Assembly (NCBI GenBank): GCA_035569495.1
Contig: DATMMX010000042.1
Span: 16,168 to 80,167, forward strand
Direction of reading: 5' to 3'
Origin: DASRDZ01 sp035569495
GTDB taxonomy: Bacteria; Chloroflexota; Dormibacteria; Aeolococcales; Aeolococcaceae
DNA: 64,000 nt
Part shown: positions 53,189 through 62,114 of the stretch, in pieces
How positions within the stretch are numbered: position 1 is the stretch's first letter
Layout: each line of letters opens with the position of its first letter
Notes under the pieces: generated by a model
The model's input: the letters and a program-made list of their open reading frames with translations, nothing else
Databases searched by the model: none
Told to the model about the DNA's origin: nothing
Translations under genes and position numbers: made by a program

Positions 53189-54152
53189 GCTGCCCCCTGC
53201 GACCAGCGCGCTCGCGCTGCCACCTGGCCGCGGCGCGCAGGGGTCGATGGATGGGCGGCACCGAGCTGATGCGCGCGTGCAGGACGTCGGCGATGCGGTG
53301 CCGGGTCATCTGCTGCAGCTCGGCGATCCAGGCCTCGCGCCGGGCCAGCTCGGCCTCCACCGAGGCCAGTCGCTCCAGCACCTCGCCGATGAAGGCGTCC
53401 TTGACGGCGACGTCCATCTCCAGGTGGCGGCGCTCCTGGTGGATCGCCTCGAGCTCGGCGATGCGGTCGCGCAGCGCCGCGTCGAGCTCGCCGGCGCGGA
53501 GGGTGAGCTCGGCGACGCGATGCCGCAGGGCGGCCGCCGCGTCCACACCGCCCGTGGACGGCGGGAGCGGGGCCGGCACGGCGACGACGACGTGCGCCCA
53601 GGCGAGCGCGTCGGGGTGGGCGAGCAGCTCCTCGCGCACCGCGGCGGCAGCGTCGATCTCCAGTGGACGGGTGATCGGGAAGCGTTCGACGACGGTCAGC
53701 CCCGCGTCGGTGAGCAGCGCCTCGGCGGCGTCGAGCGGCAGCAGCAGCGCGGCCAGGTCGACCCGAGCCAGGCGACCGCGAAGCATGTCGAGGCGGTGGC
53801 CGGCGTAGGCGGCGTTGCGAACCAGGGCGACGACCCTGCCGCCTTCGGCCAGCAGGCGGCAGCCGGTGGCCAGCACCTTGTCGATCGCGGGTCCGTACAG
53901 CGCGGGCAGGAGGATGGCGTCGACCTCGTCCGCACCCTGGGCGTCCACCGCCTCACGCACCGCGCTGGGGCCGGCGCGCCCCGGCTCGCCGGTGAGGCTC
54001 ACCCGGCAGTTGCGCGCGCTCAGCGCTCCCAGCAGCGCGCGGGGGAACGCCCCCATGACCAGGACCCGGCTTCCCGGGGGGATGGCGCCCAGCAGCGGAT
54101 GCATCCAGTCGTCGGACTCGGCCAGGCCGAGGCGCGCGGGATCGTCGCTCAT
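53181..54152 (-). CDS. Methyltransferase-like protein with coiled-coil and basic tail
   Basis: A 323-residue protein. Residues 20-150 look like a degenerate Rossmann or methyltransferase domain (SRVLVMGAFPRALLGAL, CRLLAEGGRVVALVRNA). Residues 185-270 form a coiled coil, and the tail TRHRIADVLHARISSVPPIH resembles that of the 143-residue neighbour. No firm SAM motif is seen. The ATG overlaps the upstream glycosyltransferase stop as ATGA. Confidence 0.65.
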   Translation of the reverse strand: MSDDPARLGLAESDDWMHPLLGAIPPGSRVLVMGAFPRALLGALSARNCRVSLTGEPGRAGPSAVREAVDAQGADEVDAILLPALYGPAIDKVLATGCRLLAEGGRVVALVRNAAYAGHRLDMLRGRLARVDLAALLLPLDAAEALLTDAGLTVVERFPITRPLEIDAAAAVREELLAHPDALAWAHVVVAVPAPLPPSTGGVDAAAALRHRVAELTLRAGELDAALRDRIAELEAIHQERRHLEMDVAVKDAFIGEVLERLASVEAELARREAWIAELQQMTRHRIADVLHARISSVPPIHRPLRAAARWQRERAGRRGQRG

Positions 54153-56161
54153 CGACGCTCGGCCACACCGGTCGGGTGGCCGGCCTCCACCGCGGACTCC
54201 ACGATGGCGGCCCAGCGCGGCCCCGTTCCGGCTGCGGCGCGCCCGGACAGCCAGCGGTCGATCAGCGCACGGCGCCGCCGCCAGGCCTCCGGATCGGACA
54301 GCAGCTCGACGATCTGCGCCGCCATCACCTCGGCGTCGTCGGTGGGTTCGAGCAGCGGCAGGCCGTTGGTCTCGACGCCCTCGGCGCCGACCGGGGTGGC
54401 GACCACGGGCACGCCGTGGGCCAGGGCCTCGACGGTCTTGATCTTGACCCCCGAGCCGAAGCGCGTGGGACTGAGGGCGACCCGCACGCCGTTGTAGAGG
54501 TCCCACAGGTCGGGGACGTGGCCGACCAGCCGCACCGCCGCGCTGCGCCGCACCCGCACGGAGAGCGGGGGGCCGGCGCCGGTGACCAGCAGCCGCGCCC
54601 AGGGCACGCTGCGCAGCACCCTGGGCAGCACCGCCTCGACGAACCACCCCAGCGCGTCGTCGTTGGGCGAACCGCGGCCGGACAGCCAGCCGGCGACGAA
54701 CACCATGTCCTGGCGCCGCTCGAACGGCGCGGTGGTGGGCACCGCGGCCACCGGGGTGGGCTCGATGACGCTCACCGGTGCGTGGCCGGCGATCGCCGTG
54801 ACCAGCTCGGCCTCGTCGGCGGAGAGGCAGACCACGGAGTCGACCTCGCGCACCACGCCGGTCTCCAGGGCCAGCATGGCGGCGGCTTCGCGTTGCAGGG
54901 CGGCACGCGCCGCGGGCTCGGTGGCGAGAGCGGCCTGCCGCTCGATCCGCCGGTACCAGAGCGCCTCGGCGTCGTAGACGACGTGCGCGTGAGGCTGGTG
55001 TTCGCGTATCAGGGGGACGGCCCGATCGACGTTGACGGGTCGGGACACGATGGCCACATCGTAGCGAGTGCCCGGACGGCCCAGGTGCCCGGCCAGGGGC
55101 TCGTCGATGACGCGGCAGCCGATCTCGCGCAGGCTGTCGCGGGCGGCGGGCGGCTCGCAGGTGGCGTGGAAGGCCAGGGCGCAGCCGGCTGCGGCCAGCT
55201 CCTCCAGCACGTCGACCATGCGCCCGAACCCGCTCCCCAGCGCGCGGTCGGGAAAGCGGTCGTCGACCACCAGCACGCGGCGGTGCATCCCCCGCGCCTG
55301 GGCCACGGCGCGCTCCACGGAGTCATCGAGGGTCGCCTCGGTGGGGGCGGCGACGCGGCGGGCCAGCTCCTCGCCCCAGCGTTCCACCAGGCGGCGGCGG
55401 CCGCGCTCCTCGAGGAAGTCGCGGTAGCGGGGCAGGCTGCTCTGCGAGACGCGATGGACCACGCGCGAGCGCGGCTCGTAGAGCACGTCCATGCCGAGTT
55501 CGGCAAAGCGCAGGCAGATGTCGACGTCCTCGGCGTAGGCGGGGTGGTAGCCGGTGTCCATGCCGCCCACGGCCTCCCACGCCGAGCGCCGGACCAGCAG
55601 GGACGAGGCCGAGCAGTAGTCGACCCGGCGCACGAAGTCCCATCGCGGCGACGACGCGGGCAGCCCGCGGCCGACCCCGAGGGTGGTGCCGTCGCCCCAG
55701 AGCACCGAGCCCGCCTCGAAGATGCGCCCGTCCACGTCGAGCATGCAGCTCCCCACCGCGGCTGCCCCGGGGTGGCGGTCGGCGGTCTGCAGCAGGGTGG
55801 CCAGCCAGCCGGGCTCGACCACCGCGTCGTCGTTGAGCAGCACCAGGTAGTCGGCTTTCGATTCCCGTGCGGCCAGGTTGCAGGCGCCGGCGAAGCCCAG
55901 GTTGCTCCCTGCCGTCAGGTAGCGCACCCGCCCGCCGAGGTCCGGCAGGCCGGCGGCCCACTGCACCTGGTGGCCGTTGACCACCACCAGCACCTCGAAG
56001 GCGACGCCGTCGGCGTTGCTGCGCTGCAGGGAGAGCAGGCAGTCGCGCAGCAGGGCCGCGTCACGGTAGGTGACGACGATGACGGAAACACGCGGGCGCA
56101 GCGGGTCCATGGTGGTGCGCAGGAGCATAGCGTCGGCCGGGACGGGCTCGATGACGACCAC
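54149..56161 (-). CDS. Two-domain glycosyltransferase (GT2 plus GT4-like)
   Basis: A 670-residue protein. Residues 25-260 form a GT2 (GT-A) transferase with VSVIVVTYRDAALLRDCLLS, GSNLGFAGACN, the metal-site LLNDDAVVEPGW and AEDVDICLR. Residues 290-650 form a GT-B-like domain ending with RFGSGVKIKTVEALAHGVP. It could add two sugars in succession. It heads the operon. The GTG start at 56161 is uncertain: ATG codons at 56128 and 56110 lie before the first strand. Confidence 0.85.
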   Translation of the reverse strand: MVVIEPVPADAMLLRTTMDPLRPRVSVIVVTYRDAALLRDCLLSLQRSNADGVAFEVLVVVNGHQVQWAAGLPDLGGRVRYLTAGSNLGFAGACNLAARESKADYLVLLNDDAVVEPGWLATLLQTADRHPGAAAVGSCMLDVDGRIFEAGSVLWGDGTTLGVGRGLPASSPRWDFVRRVDYCSASSLLVRRSAWEAVGGMDTGYHPAYAEDVDICLRFAELGMDVLYEPRSRVVHRVSQSSLPRYRDFLEERGRRRLVERWGEELARRVAAPTEATLDDSVERAVAQARGMHRRVLVVDDRFPDRALGSGFGRMVDVLEELAAAGCALAFHATCEPPAARDSLREIGCRVIDEPLAGHLGRPGTRYDVAIVSRPVNVDRAVPLIREHQPHAHVVYDAEALWYRRIERQAALATEPAARAALQREAAAMLALETGVVREVDSVVCLSADEAELVTAIAGHAPVSVIEPTPVAAVPTTAPFERRQDMVFVAGWLSGRGSPNDDALGWFVEAVLPRVLRSVPWARLLVTGAGPPLSVRVRRSAAVRLVGHVPDLWDLYNGVRVALSPTRFGSGVKIKTVEALAHGVPVVATPVGAEGVETNGLPLLEPTDDAEVMAAQIVELLSDPEAWRRRRALIDRWLSGRAAAGTGPRWAAIVESAVEAGHPTGVAERR

Positions 56162-56217
56162 GACGGCGCTGGATCGCTACGACGTGCCGGTTCTCGAGGC
56201 GGCGTAGCCGCGGCGCG

Positions 56218-57048
56218 CTACACCGCGGATCTGGCCCGTCCGGCCACCTCGGCGATGGCGTCGACGACCTGGTCCCACAGGGGCTGCGGCAGGTCGTGGC
56301 CCATCCCCGGCACGACGAGCAGTCGTGCGTCCGGGATGGCCTCGGCGGTACGCCGGCCGGCGGCGACGGACACCAGTTGGTCGGCCTCGCCGTGGATGAC
56401 CAGCGCGGGCACCGAGAGACGGCCCAGGGCCTCGGTGCGATCGCCCGATGCCGCCATCGCCTGGCGCTGCCGCTCCAGCCCGTCGTACGAGGGATCGCGA
56501 TCCCAGGCGCGGGCGGCGGCCTCGCGGGCGCGCGCCTCGTCGAACATCCCCTGCGTGCCAACGGCGCGGGCGATCCTGACCGCTCGGTCGATGGCGCCGT
56601 CGCGGTCGGCGACCGGAGGATCGGCGGCGAGGAGGCGCATCACGTCGGGATCGGAGCCGACCTGGTCGAAGCGACCCGATGTCGACATGATCGAGGTCAG
56701 CGACAGCACCATCTCGGGACGGCGGATGGCCAGGGTCTGCGCGATGGCTCCACCCATCGACGCGCCGACGACGTGCGCGGCCGTGATCCCCAGCGCGGTG
56801 AGCAGGCCGGCGGCGTCATCGGCCATGTCGTCGATGGTGTACGGCGCGCCGTTTGTCCTGGTGAGGCCGGCGTCGCGGTTGTCGAAACGGATGACTCGGA
56901 AGCCGCGATCGGCGATGGCGGTGCAGAACGCATCCGGCCAGGCGATCATCTGGCGACCGAAGCCCATGATGAGCAGCAGGGGCTCCGCGGGCGCGTCGCC
57001 GAACGTCTCGTACTCGATGTCGATTCCGTTGGCGTGCAGGTTGGCCAT
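56218..57048 (-). CDS. Alpha/beta hydrolase
   Basis: A 276-residue alpha/beta hydrolase. The nucleophile elbow is GASMGG, the oxyanion region is LLIMGFGRQM, and the acid and base lie in HGEADQLVS and GMGHDLP. It may hydrolyse an ester or lactone. AAGGAG lies nine bases before the ATG at 57048; the longer frame overlaps the divergent promoter. Confidence 0.88.
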   Translation of the reverse strand: MANLHANGIDIEYETFGDAPAEPLLLIMGFGRQMIAWPDAFCTAIADRGFRVIRFDNRDAGLTRTNGAPYTIDDMADDAAGLLTALGITAAHVVGASMGGAIAQTLAIRRPEMVLSLTSIMSTSGRFDQVGSDPDVMRLLAADPPVADRDGAIDRAVRIARAVGTQGMFDEARAREAAARAWDRDPSYDGLERQRQAMAASGDRTEALGRLSVPALVIHGEADQLVSVAAGRRTAEAIPDARLLVVPGMGHDLPQPLWDQVVDAIAEVAGRARSAV

Positions 57049-57059
57049 GGTGCAGGTCT

Positions 57060-57075
57060 CCTTATACTTATCCTG
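57060..57075. promoter_or_regulatory. Divergent promoter region
   Basis: TATACT (57063-57068) on the plus strand is preceded by TTGGCC at 57041-57046 (spacing 16) and would place the transcript start about eight bases before the ATG at 57084. The minus-strand TATAAG in the same stretch overlaps the hydrolase leader. The gap between the two genes is only 35 bases. Confidence 0.4.
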
Positions 57076-57083
57076 TCTTGCTG

Positions 57084-58178
57084 ATGCCTCGACGCAGAGC
57101 CCTCGCCGCAACATCGGCGATCGCAGCCGCGGTGATCGCGGCGGTGGTCGTCACCCTGGTGCTGACGCGCGGTGGGTCGACGGTCACCGTCGATACGACG
57201 TACCCGGCGTCATACCTCATCGTCTACCACGTCAGCCAGAACGGCGCACAGCGCTGGGAGGTGCTGTCGGTGCAGCGTCCGTTCACCGCGTCGGATCTCG
57301 CGTACACCACCACCAGCGCACCGCACGCAGGTGATCGGGCGAGCACCGGCAACATGTCGACGGCCACCGGCCTGTACGCCGTCGACGCGCAGACGGTGCG
57401 CCTGGTCAGCGGTCGGCAGCCCGGCCCGCCATCGGGCGACCAGTACGCGGGCGAAGCCCTCAGCGAGCTGACGCGTCGCGGACTCGCCGCCGACCTCGGC
57501 CGCACCGCGACCGTCGCCGGACGCACCTGCAGGCTGTACCGATTCGCCGCTCCCCCATCGGGCGCCGTCGGGCCGCTCACGTCCACGGCGGACGGCGCCG
57601 ACCACGACGATCTGTGCTTCGACTCCGACGGACTCGAGCTCTCCGAGTCCTGGACCTACCGCGGCGCCGTGGTGCTGCAGCGCACCGCAGTCGACGTGCG
57701 CTCGTCGGCGCGCGCACTCGCGGACACGTCGCTGCCCACTCCGCCATCCGTCGACAGTGCGGCACCGGCCGGTCCCAACGCGGCCACGGTCACCCCCACG
57801 CAGCAGCCGTCCACCTTCATCGCCACGCCACCTGCACCGAGCGGGTTCACACCCTCCGGGCCCGCGGTGGACTTCCGTTTCCCCGACCCGCAGAACCCGT
57901 CGCAGACCGCGGCCACGTCGGTGGTGTGGGGATTCAGCGGCGGACCTCGCGTCATCACCGTGGAAGCTGGCAGTGAGCGCGGTGGCGGGCTGCCGTGGAG
58001 CGCGGCCGACACCACCGAATCCGTGAGCCTGCAAGGCCTCGGGCCCGCCTCGACCGCGGTGCGCTCCGATGGGTTCGAGGTGCGCGTCGACCTGGGCGGC
58101 GGCGGATGGGTGCGCGTGCGCGGGACGGTCCCGCTCGACACCCTGATCGCCTACGCGCATCGACTCACCCGCGCCTGA
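57084..58178 (+). CDS. Membrane-anchored or secreted protein of unknown function
   Basis: A 364-residue protein with an N-terminal signal or anchor (ALAATSAIAAAVIAAVVVTL), then a strand-rich domain that includes TVAGRTCRLYRFAAPP and DLCFDSDGLELSESW, faintly like LolA/RseB-type lipid-binding folds. A Pro/Ala/Thr-rich linker follows at about 225-260, then a second small domain. The 3-prime end overlaps the convergent gene by 14 bases. ATG at 57084 is chosen over TTG at 57078. Confidence 0.6.
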   Translation: MPRRRALAATSAIAAAVIAAVVVTLVLTRGGSTVTVDTTYPASYLIVYHVSQNGAQRWEVLSVQRPFTASDLAYTTTSAPHAGDRASTGNMSTATGLYAVDAQTVRLVSGRQPGPPSGDQYAGEALSELTRRGLAADLGRTATVAGRTCRLYRFAAPPSGAVGPLTSTADGADHDDLCFDSDGLELSESWTYRGAVVLQRTAVDVRSSARALADTSLPTPPSVDSAAPAGPNAATVTPTQQPSTFIATPPAPSGFTPSGPAVDFRFPDPQNPSQTAATSVVWGFSGGPRVITVEAGSERGGGLPWSAADTTESVSLQGLGPASTAVRSDGFEVRVDLGGGGWVRVRGTVPLDTLIAYAHRLTRA

Positions 58179-59175
58179 GTGGCACCGACAGCGGGATGGT
58201 CCTGCCGCCGAGCAGCCCGTAGCCGAGCGACCACACGACGATGGCAGCGAGCAGCGTCGCCACACCCAACGCGGACGCAACGCGCGCCCTCAGCGTGTCG
58301 GCGACAATCGCGGTGACGGGGGGCCGCGCGGGTGCTGCCGCGGCCGGCGGTTTTCCTTGCGTGACCGGCACAGGTGCAGCGGTCGCAACCGGCGGCAGCG
58401 CACTCACCTCCGGCAGCGCGAGCGGCGCGCCCGCGGGAACTGCACTGACATCGGTCGGCGTCGCCGGGGTCAGAAACGGCGGCGGCAGCGATTCGTTCGA
58501 CGACCCGCCGTCCGATGTTGGTGCGGGCGTGAACGACCCCGTGTCCGGCGCCGCGAAGTCGACGGCGAACGGTGCGCCACCGCTGGGCAGCGCGGTGCTC
58601 GTCGTGTCGGGCACGATGGCCAGGCTGAGCAGGCCCGGCGTCGTCTCGAACTGCCCCTTGACCTGGAAGGTGATCGTCGTCGCGTCCGCCGAGACGGTGC
58701 CCGCGAAGTGTTGTGTGGCGCAGTCATACGCAGGTTCGCTGCTCGCAGGCTGATCGTCGCCGGCCGTCCACGACGTGGTCGTCGTGGGGCAGGCCACCAC
58801 CTGCGGCGTTCCCTGCGCCGACCCGGCGATGGTGAGCTTGAGCGCCGCCGACGATCCCTCGGGCAACGCGTAGAGCACCGCGCCGTAGGCGAGGATCTGC
58901 GCGTTCGGCGGCACCTGCGACGGCAGCAGCGGCCCGGCGGGAGTCGTCGGCCCCGAGGCCACGCGCAGCCCACCCGGCGGAGTCGCCGGCGACGGCGCGG
59001 CCGTGGCGCCGGCCGGACTTCCCGACGCCGACGCGGCGTTCCACCATCCGACGCGCTGCGGCGCTTGCGCGTAGGCGGTGGGCGTCAGCGCACCGAGCAC
59101 CATCAGCCCGACGCCGAGGCAGCCCAGCGCGATGCCGATGCGCCGGTGGCGGCGTCGTCGCAATGCGCGTGTCAT
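58165..59175 (-). CDS. Exported Pro/Ala/Thr-rich protein with C-terminal membrane helix
   Basis: A 336-residue protein with a signal peptide (GIALGCLGVGLMVLGALTP, then AYAQA), a strand-rich domain with GAVLYALPEGSSAALKLTIAG, a Pro/Ala-rich stalk, and a terminal membrane helix (VASALGVATLLAAIVVWSLG). This suggests a surface-exposed anchored protein. Its ATG overlaps the stop of the MFS-ABC fusion as ATGA, so it is probably made with that transporter. No family is recognised. Confidence 0.65.
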   Translation of the reverse strand: MTRALRRRRHRRIGIALGCLGVGLMVLGALTPTAYAQAPQRVGWWNAASASGSPAGATAAPSPATPPGGLRVASGPTTPAGPLLPSQVPPNAQILAYGAVLYALPEGSSAALKLTIAGSAQGTPQVVACPTTTTSWTAGDDQPASSEPAYDCATQHFAGTVSADATTITFQVKGQFETTPGLLSLAIVPDTTSTALPSGGAPFAVDFAAPDTGSFTPAPTSDGGSSNESLPPPFLTPATPTDVSAVPAGAPLALPEVSALPPVATAAPVPVTQGKPPAAAAPARPPVTAIVADTLRARVASALGVATLLAAIVVWSLGYGLLGGRTIPLSVPLRRG

Positions 59176-62114
59176 GTGCGCACCCGCGTCGCGGGCGAGC
59201 CGACGACAGCCGCTGCAAGTTCTGCGCCGGACGGATCGCCGCTCCAGCGCCCGCGATCCGCCGTTGTGCCGAGATACGAAGCGACCACACGCGGATCCGA
59301 CAGCACCACCTCCGGCGAGGCGTCGGCGACCACGGCGCCGAGGTCGAGTGCGACGAGCCGGTCGGCGAGGCCGCGGATCAGGGGGATGTCGTGCTCGATG
59401 ACCAGCATGGCGCAGCCCAGCCGGTCGCGAATGCCGCGCAGCAGCGGGCCGAGGGCCTCGGTCTCCCGCTGCGCGATGCCCGACGACGGCTCGTCGAGCA
59501 GGAGCACCGAGGGACGGTGGGCGACGATGCAGGCCAGCTCGACGATGCGCCGCGTGCCCGTCGACAGCTCGGAGGCGAACTTGTTGCGGTACGCCTCCAG
59601 GTTCATCATCTCGATGAGCTCGTCGACGCGCTCGTGCACCAGCAGCTCGGACTCGGCGACGCGCGGGATGCCCAGCAGTGCCGGCACCGCCGCCTCGATC
59701 TCGCCCTCGCGGTGCAGCGCGACGGCAAGGCACTCGGCGACCGTCAGTCCGGGCCAGAGGCGCGCATCCTGGAAGGAGCGGCCGAAGCCCGCGGCGGCCC
59801 GCGCCACCGCGCTGCTGCGGGTGAGGTCGCGGCCCCGCATGACGATGCGCCCGGCGTCGGGACGGGCGAATCCCGAGATGAGGTCGAAGAGCGTTGTCTT
59901 GCCGGCGCCGTTGGGCCCGATGAAGCCGAGGATCTCGTCATCGTGGAGGTCGAAGCTGACGCCGTCGACGGCGGTCACCCCGCCGTAGCGCTTGCTGAGC
60001 CCCTCCACCGAGAGGCGGACCGCAAGCGCAGCGATGCCGTCCCGCGTGACGTCGTCTGCCGCACGGCCGTTCACGGCGTGCCCGTTCGCCGCCGAAGCAC
60101 CACCCTGGAGGAACACCGCGCGCAGGATGTCGGGCCGCCGCAGCAGGTCGGCGGTCGGGCCGGAGAAGCGCACCTCGCCCTTCTCCATGAACACGGCGCG
60201 CTCGGCCAGTTCCAGGGCGGTGTTGACCGACTGTTCCACGATGATGATCGTGGTGCCGCGCGCGTGGATGTCACGCAGGATGTTGACGAGCTTGGCCACA
60301 ACCGCCGGGGCCAGCCCGAGGGAGAGCTCGTCGATGAGCAGCAGCCTGGGCTCGGCGATGAAGGCCTGGCCCAGGCTCAGCATCTGCTGCTCGCCGCCGG
60401 AGAGGTCACCGGCCAGGGCGTGCCAGCGTTCGCGCAGCACCGGGAAGTGCTCCAGGACGCGCTGCACGGCGTCGTCGCAGTACCTGCGGTCCTTGCGGAA
60501 CATCCAGGTCGCCACCCTGACGTTGTCCGCCACGCTGAGCGTCGGGAAGACGCCGCGGCCACCGGGGATGGCCATGATGCCCAGCCGCGCGCAGGCCAGC
60601 GGGTCGGCGTGGCTGATGTCGCGACCGGCGAAGGTGATGGCGCCGTCGCTGGGGTCGACCAGGCCGGTGATCGCCTTGAGCAGCGTCGACTTGCCGGCGC
60701 CGTTGGTGCCGAGCAACGCCACCATCTCGCCCTCGGCGACCTCAAGGTCGACGTCGAACAGCACCTGCACCCCGCCGTACCCGGCGTCGACGCCGCGGCA
60801 GCACAGCAGCGCCGGCGACTCCAGCGCCGTCCCGGCGCGGACGGCGCGGTCCGCGTCGGCGGCGATGGTTCGCGACACGGTGGCGTTGATCACGCCGCCG
60901 GCGGCGACGATGCCGGCCAGCACCACGAGCGCCGGGCGTGGCCCGCCGGCATTCTGGATCGCGCCGGTGACGGCTGAGACCACCACGCCGCCCAGCGCAT
61001 ACCAGAACAGCGACCACGCATACGCCTGCGACCGCACGCGCGGCGGCACCACCACGGAGACCAGCGTGGTGTACGCGGGGAGGAAGCCGTAGCCGCCGAC
61101 GCTCAGCACGATCGCCGCAACCACCGACAGCGCGAAGACCGGCGCCGCCGCCATCAGCAGGATGCCGATGCCGAACTCGACGATCATCAGTCCGTTGATC
61201 AGCGGCAGCGAGCGCAGACGGCCGCGCGACATGGCGCGCTGGGTGAGCACAGTGCCCGCGACGATCCCGACCACGCCGCCGGCGCCGTACAGCCCGGTGA
61301 GCACGCCGCGCAGCGCGTCACCGGCGCCGTAGACGTCCTTGAAGAAGTTGGAGAGCAGGGTGACGAAGGGGATGGTGCCGCCGCCGAACAGGAAGGCGGC
61401 GACCCAGGTGCGCCGCAGGCTGGCGATGGCGCGCAGACGCCGGTAGCCTTCCAGGATCGAGCCGTGTTCCTCGCTCGCGCTCGCGACGCCCTGCGAGGCG
61501 CCGCGCGCGGGCTCGCGCAGCTTCCGCGAGGCGACCGCGGCGAGGACGAACGTCGGCAGCGCCAGGACGACGAATGCAGCCCGCCAGCCGAACACCGCGG
61601 CGATGGCTCCCGCCAGCGGACCGCCGAGCAGGGCAAGCGCCTGTCCGAAGATTCGGTAGCTGCCGAACACAGTCCCCAGCGAGCGCGGCGGGTAGTAGTC
61701 GGACAGCAGGCTCGGATAGATGGTCTCGGTGCTGAGCAGGCCGACGCCGCCGAGCAGGCGGGCGACCACCAGGAAGGTGAGCACGGGCGCGAGCCCGGAC
61801 AGCAGGGCGGTCACGCCCCAGAAGACGGCCGCAACCACCGCGGTGGCCACGCGATTCCGCCGGTCGCCCGCGTATCCGACGAACACCGCGAAGATGATCG
61901 GCACGGCGCCGGTGACCCCGGCGATGATCGTGATGGTTCCGCTGGAGACGTGGAACGTGTCGCGAATGTCGGGTGCGAGAACACCGAAGGCGACCAGGTC
62001 GAAGTTCTGCACACCCGCGAGCGCGACCAGCACCGCGAGGGGCAGCAGGCCCGCGGGGCCGAGGTCGGCGAGCGCGCGCCGCACCCGGGTCGCGCGCGCG
62101 TCAGGCGGGAACAT
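59172..62114 (-). CDS. MFS transporter fused to LivF-like and LivG-like ABC ATPases
   Basis: A 980-residue triple-domain protein. Residues 20-425 form a 12-helix MFS transporter (GVLAPDIRDTFHVSSG, YAGDRRNRVATA). Residues 435-665 form a LivF-like ATPase (GTNGAGKST, LSGGEQQM, LLIDELSLGLAP). Residues 700-945 form a LivG-like ATPase (GPNGAGKTT, then LSTGTRRIVELA in place of the usual LSGG signature, and LLLDEPSSG). The ATPases should drive the LivH-LivM permease encoded just upstream; why an MFS unit is joined is unclear. It overlaps that permease gene by 14 bases. Confidence 0.85.
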   Translation of the reverse strand: MFPPDARATRVRRALADLGPAGLLPLAVLVALAGVQNFDLVAFGVLAPDIRDTFHVSSGTITIIAGVTGAVPIIFAVFVGYAGDRRNRVATAVVAAVFWGVTALLSGLAPVLTFLVVARLLGGVGLLSTETIYPSLLSDYYPPRSLGTVFGSYRIFGQALALLGGPLAGAIAAVFGWRAAFVVLALPTFVLAAVASRKLREPARGASQGVASASEEHGSILEGYRRLRAIASLRRTWVAAFLFGGGTIPFVTLLSNFFKDVYGAGDALRGVLTGLYGAGGVVGIVAGTVLTQRAMSRGRLRSLPLINGLMIVEFGIGILLMAAAPVFALSVVAAIVLSVGGYGFLPAYTTLVSVVVPPRVRSQAYAWSLFWYALGGVVVSAVTGAIQNAGGPRPALVVLAGIVAAGGVINATVSRTIAADADRAVRAGTALESPALLCCRGVDAGYGGVQVLFDVDLEVAEGEMVALLGTNGAGKSTLLKAITGLVDPSDGAITFAGRDISHADPLACARLGIMAIPGGRGVFPTLSVADNVRVATWMFRKDRRYCDDAVQRVLEHFPVLRERWHALAGDLSGGEQQMLSLGQAFIAEPRLLLIDELSLGLAPAVVAKLVNILRDIHARGTTIIIVEQSVNTALELAERAVFMEKGEVRFSGPTADLLRRPDILRAVFLQGGASAANGHAVNGRAADDVTRDGIAALAVRLSVEGLSKRYGGVTAVDGVSFDLHDDEILGFIGPNGAGKTTLFDLISGFARPDAGRIVMRGRDLTRSSAVARAAAGFGRSFQDARLWPGLTVAECLAVALHREGEIEAAVPALLGIPRVAESELLVHERVDELIEMMNLEAYRNKFASELSTGTRRIVELACIVAHRPSVLLLDEPSSGIAQRETEALGPLLRGIRDRLGCAMLVIEHDIPLIRGLADRLVALDLGAVVADASPEVVLSDPRVVASYLGTTADRGRWSGDPSGAELAAAVVGSPATRVRT

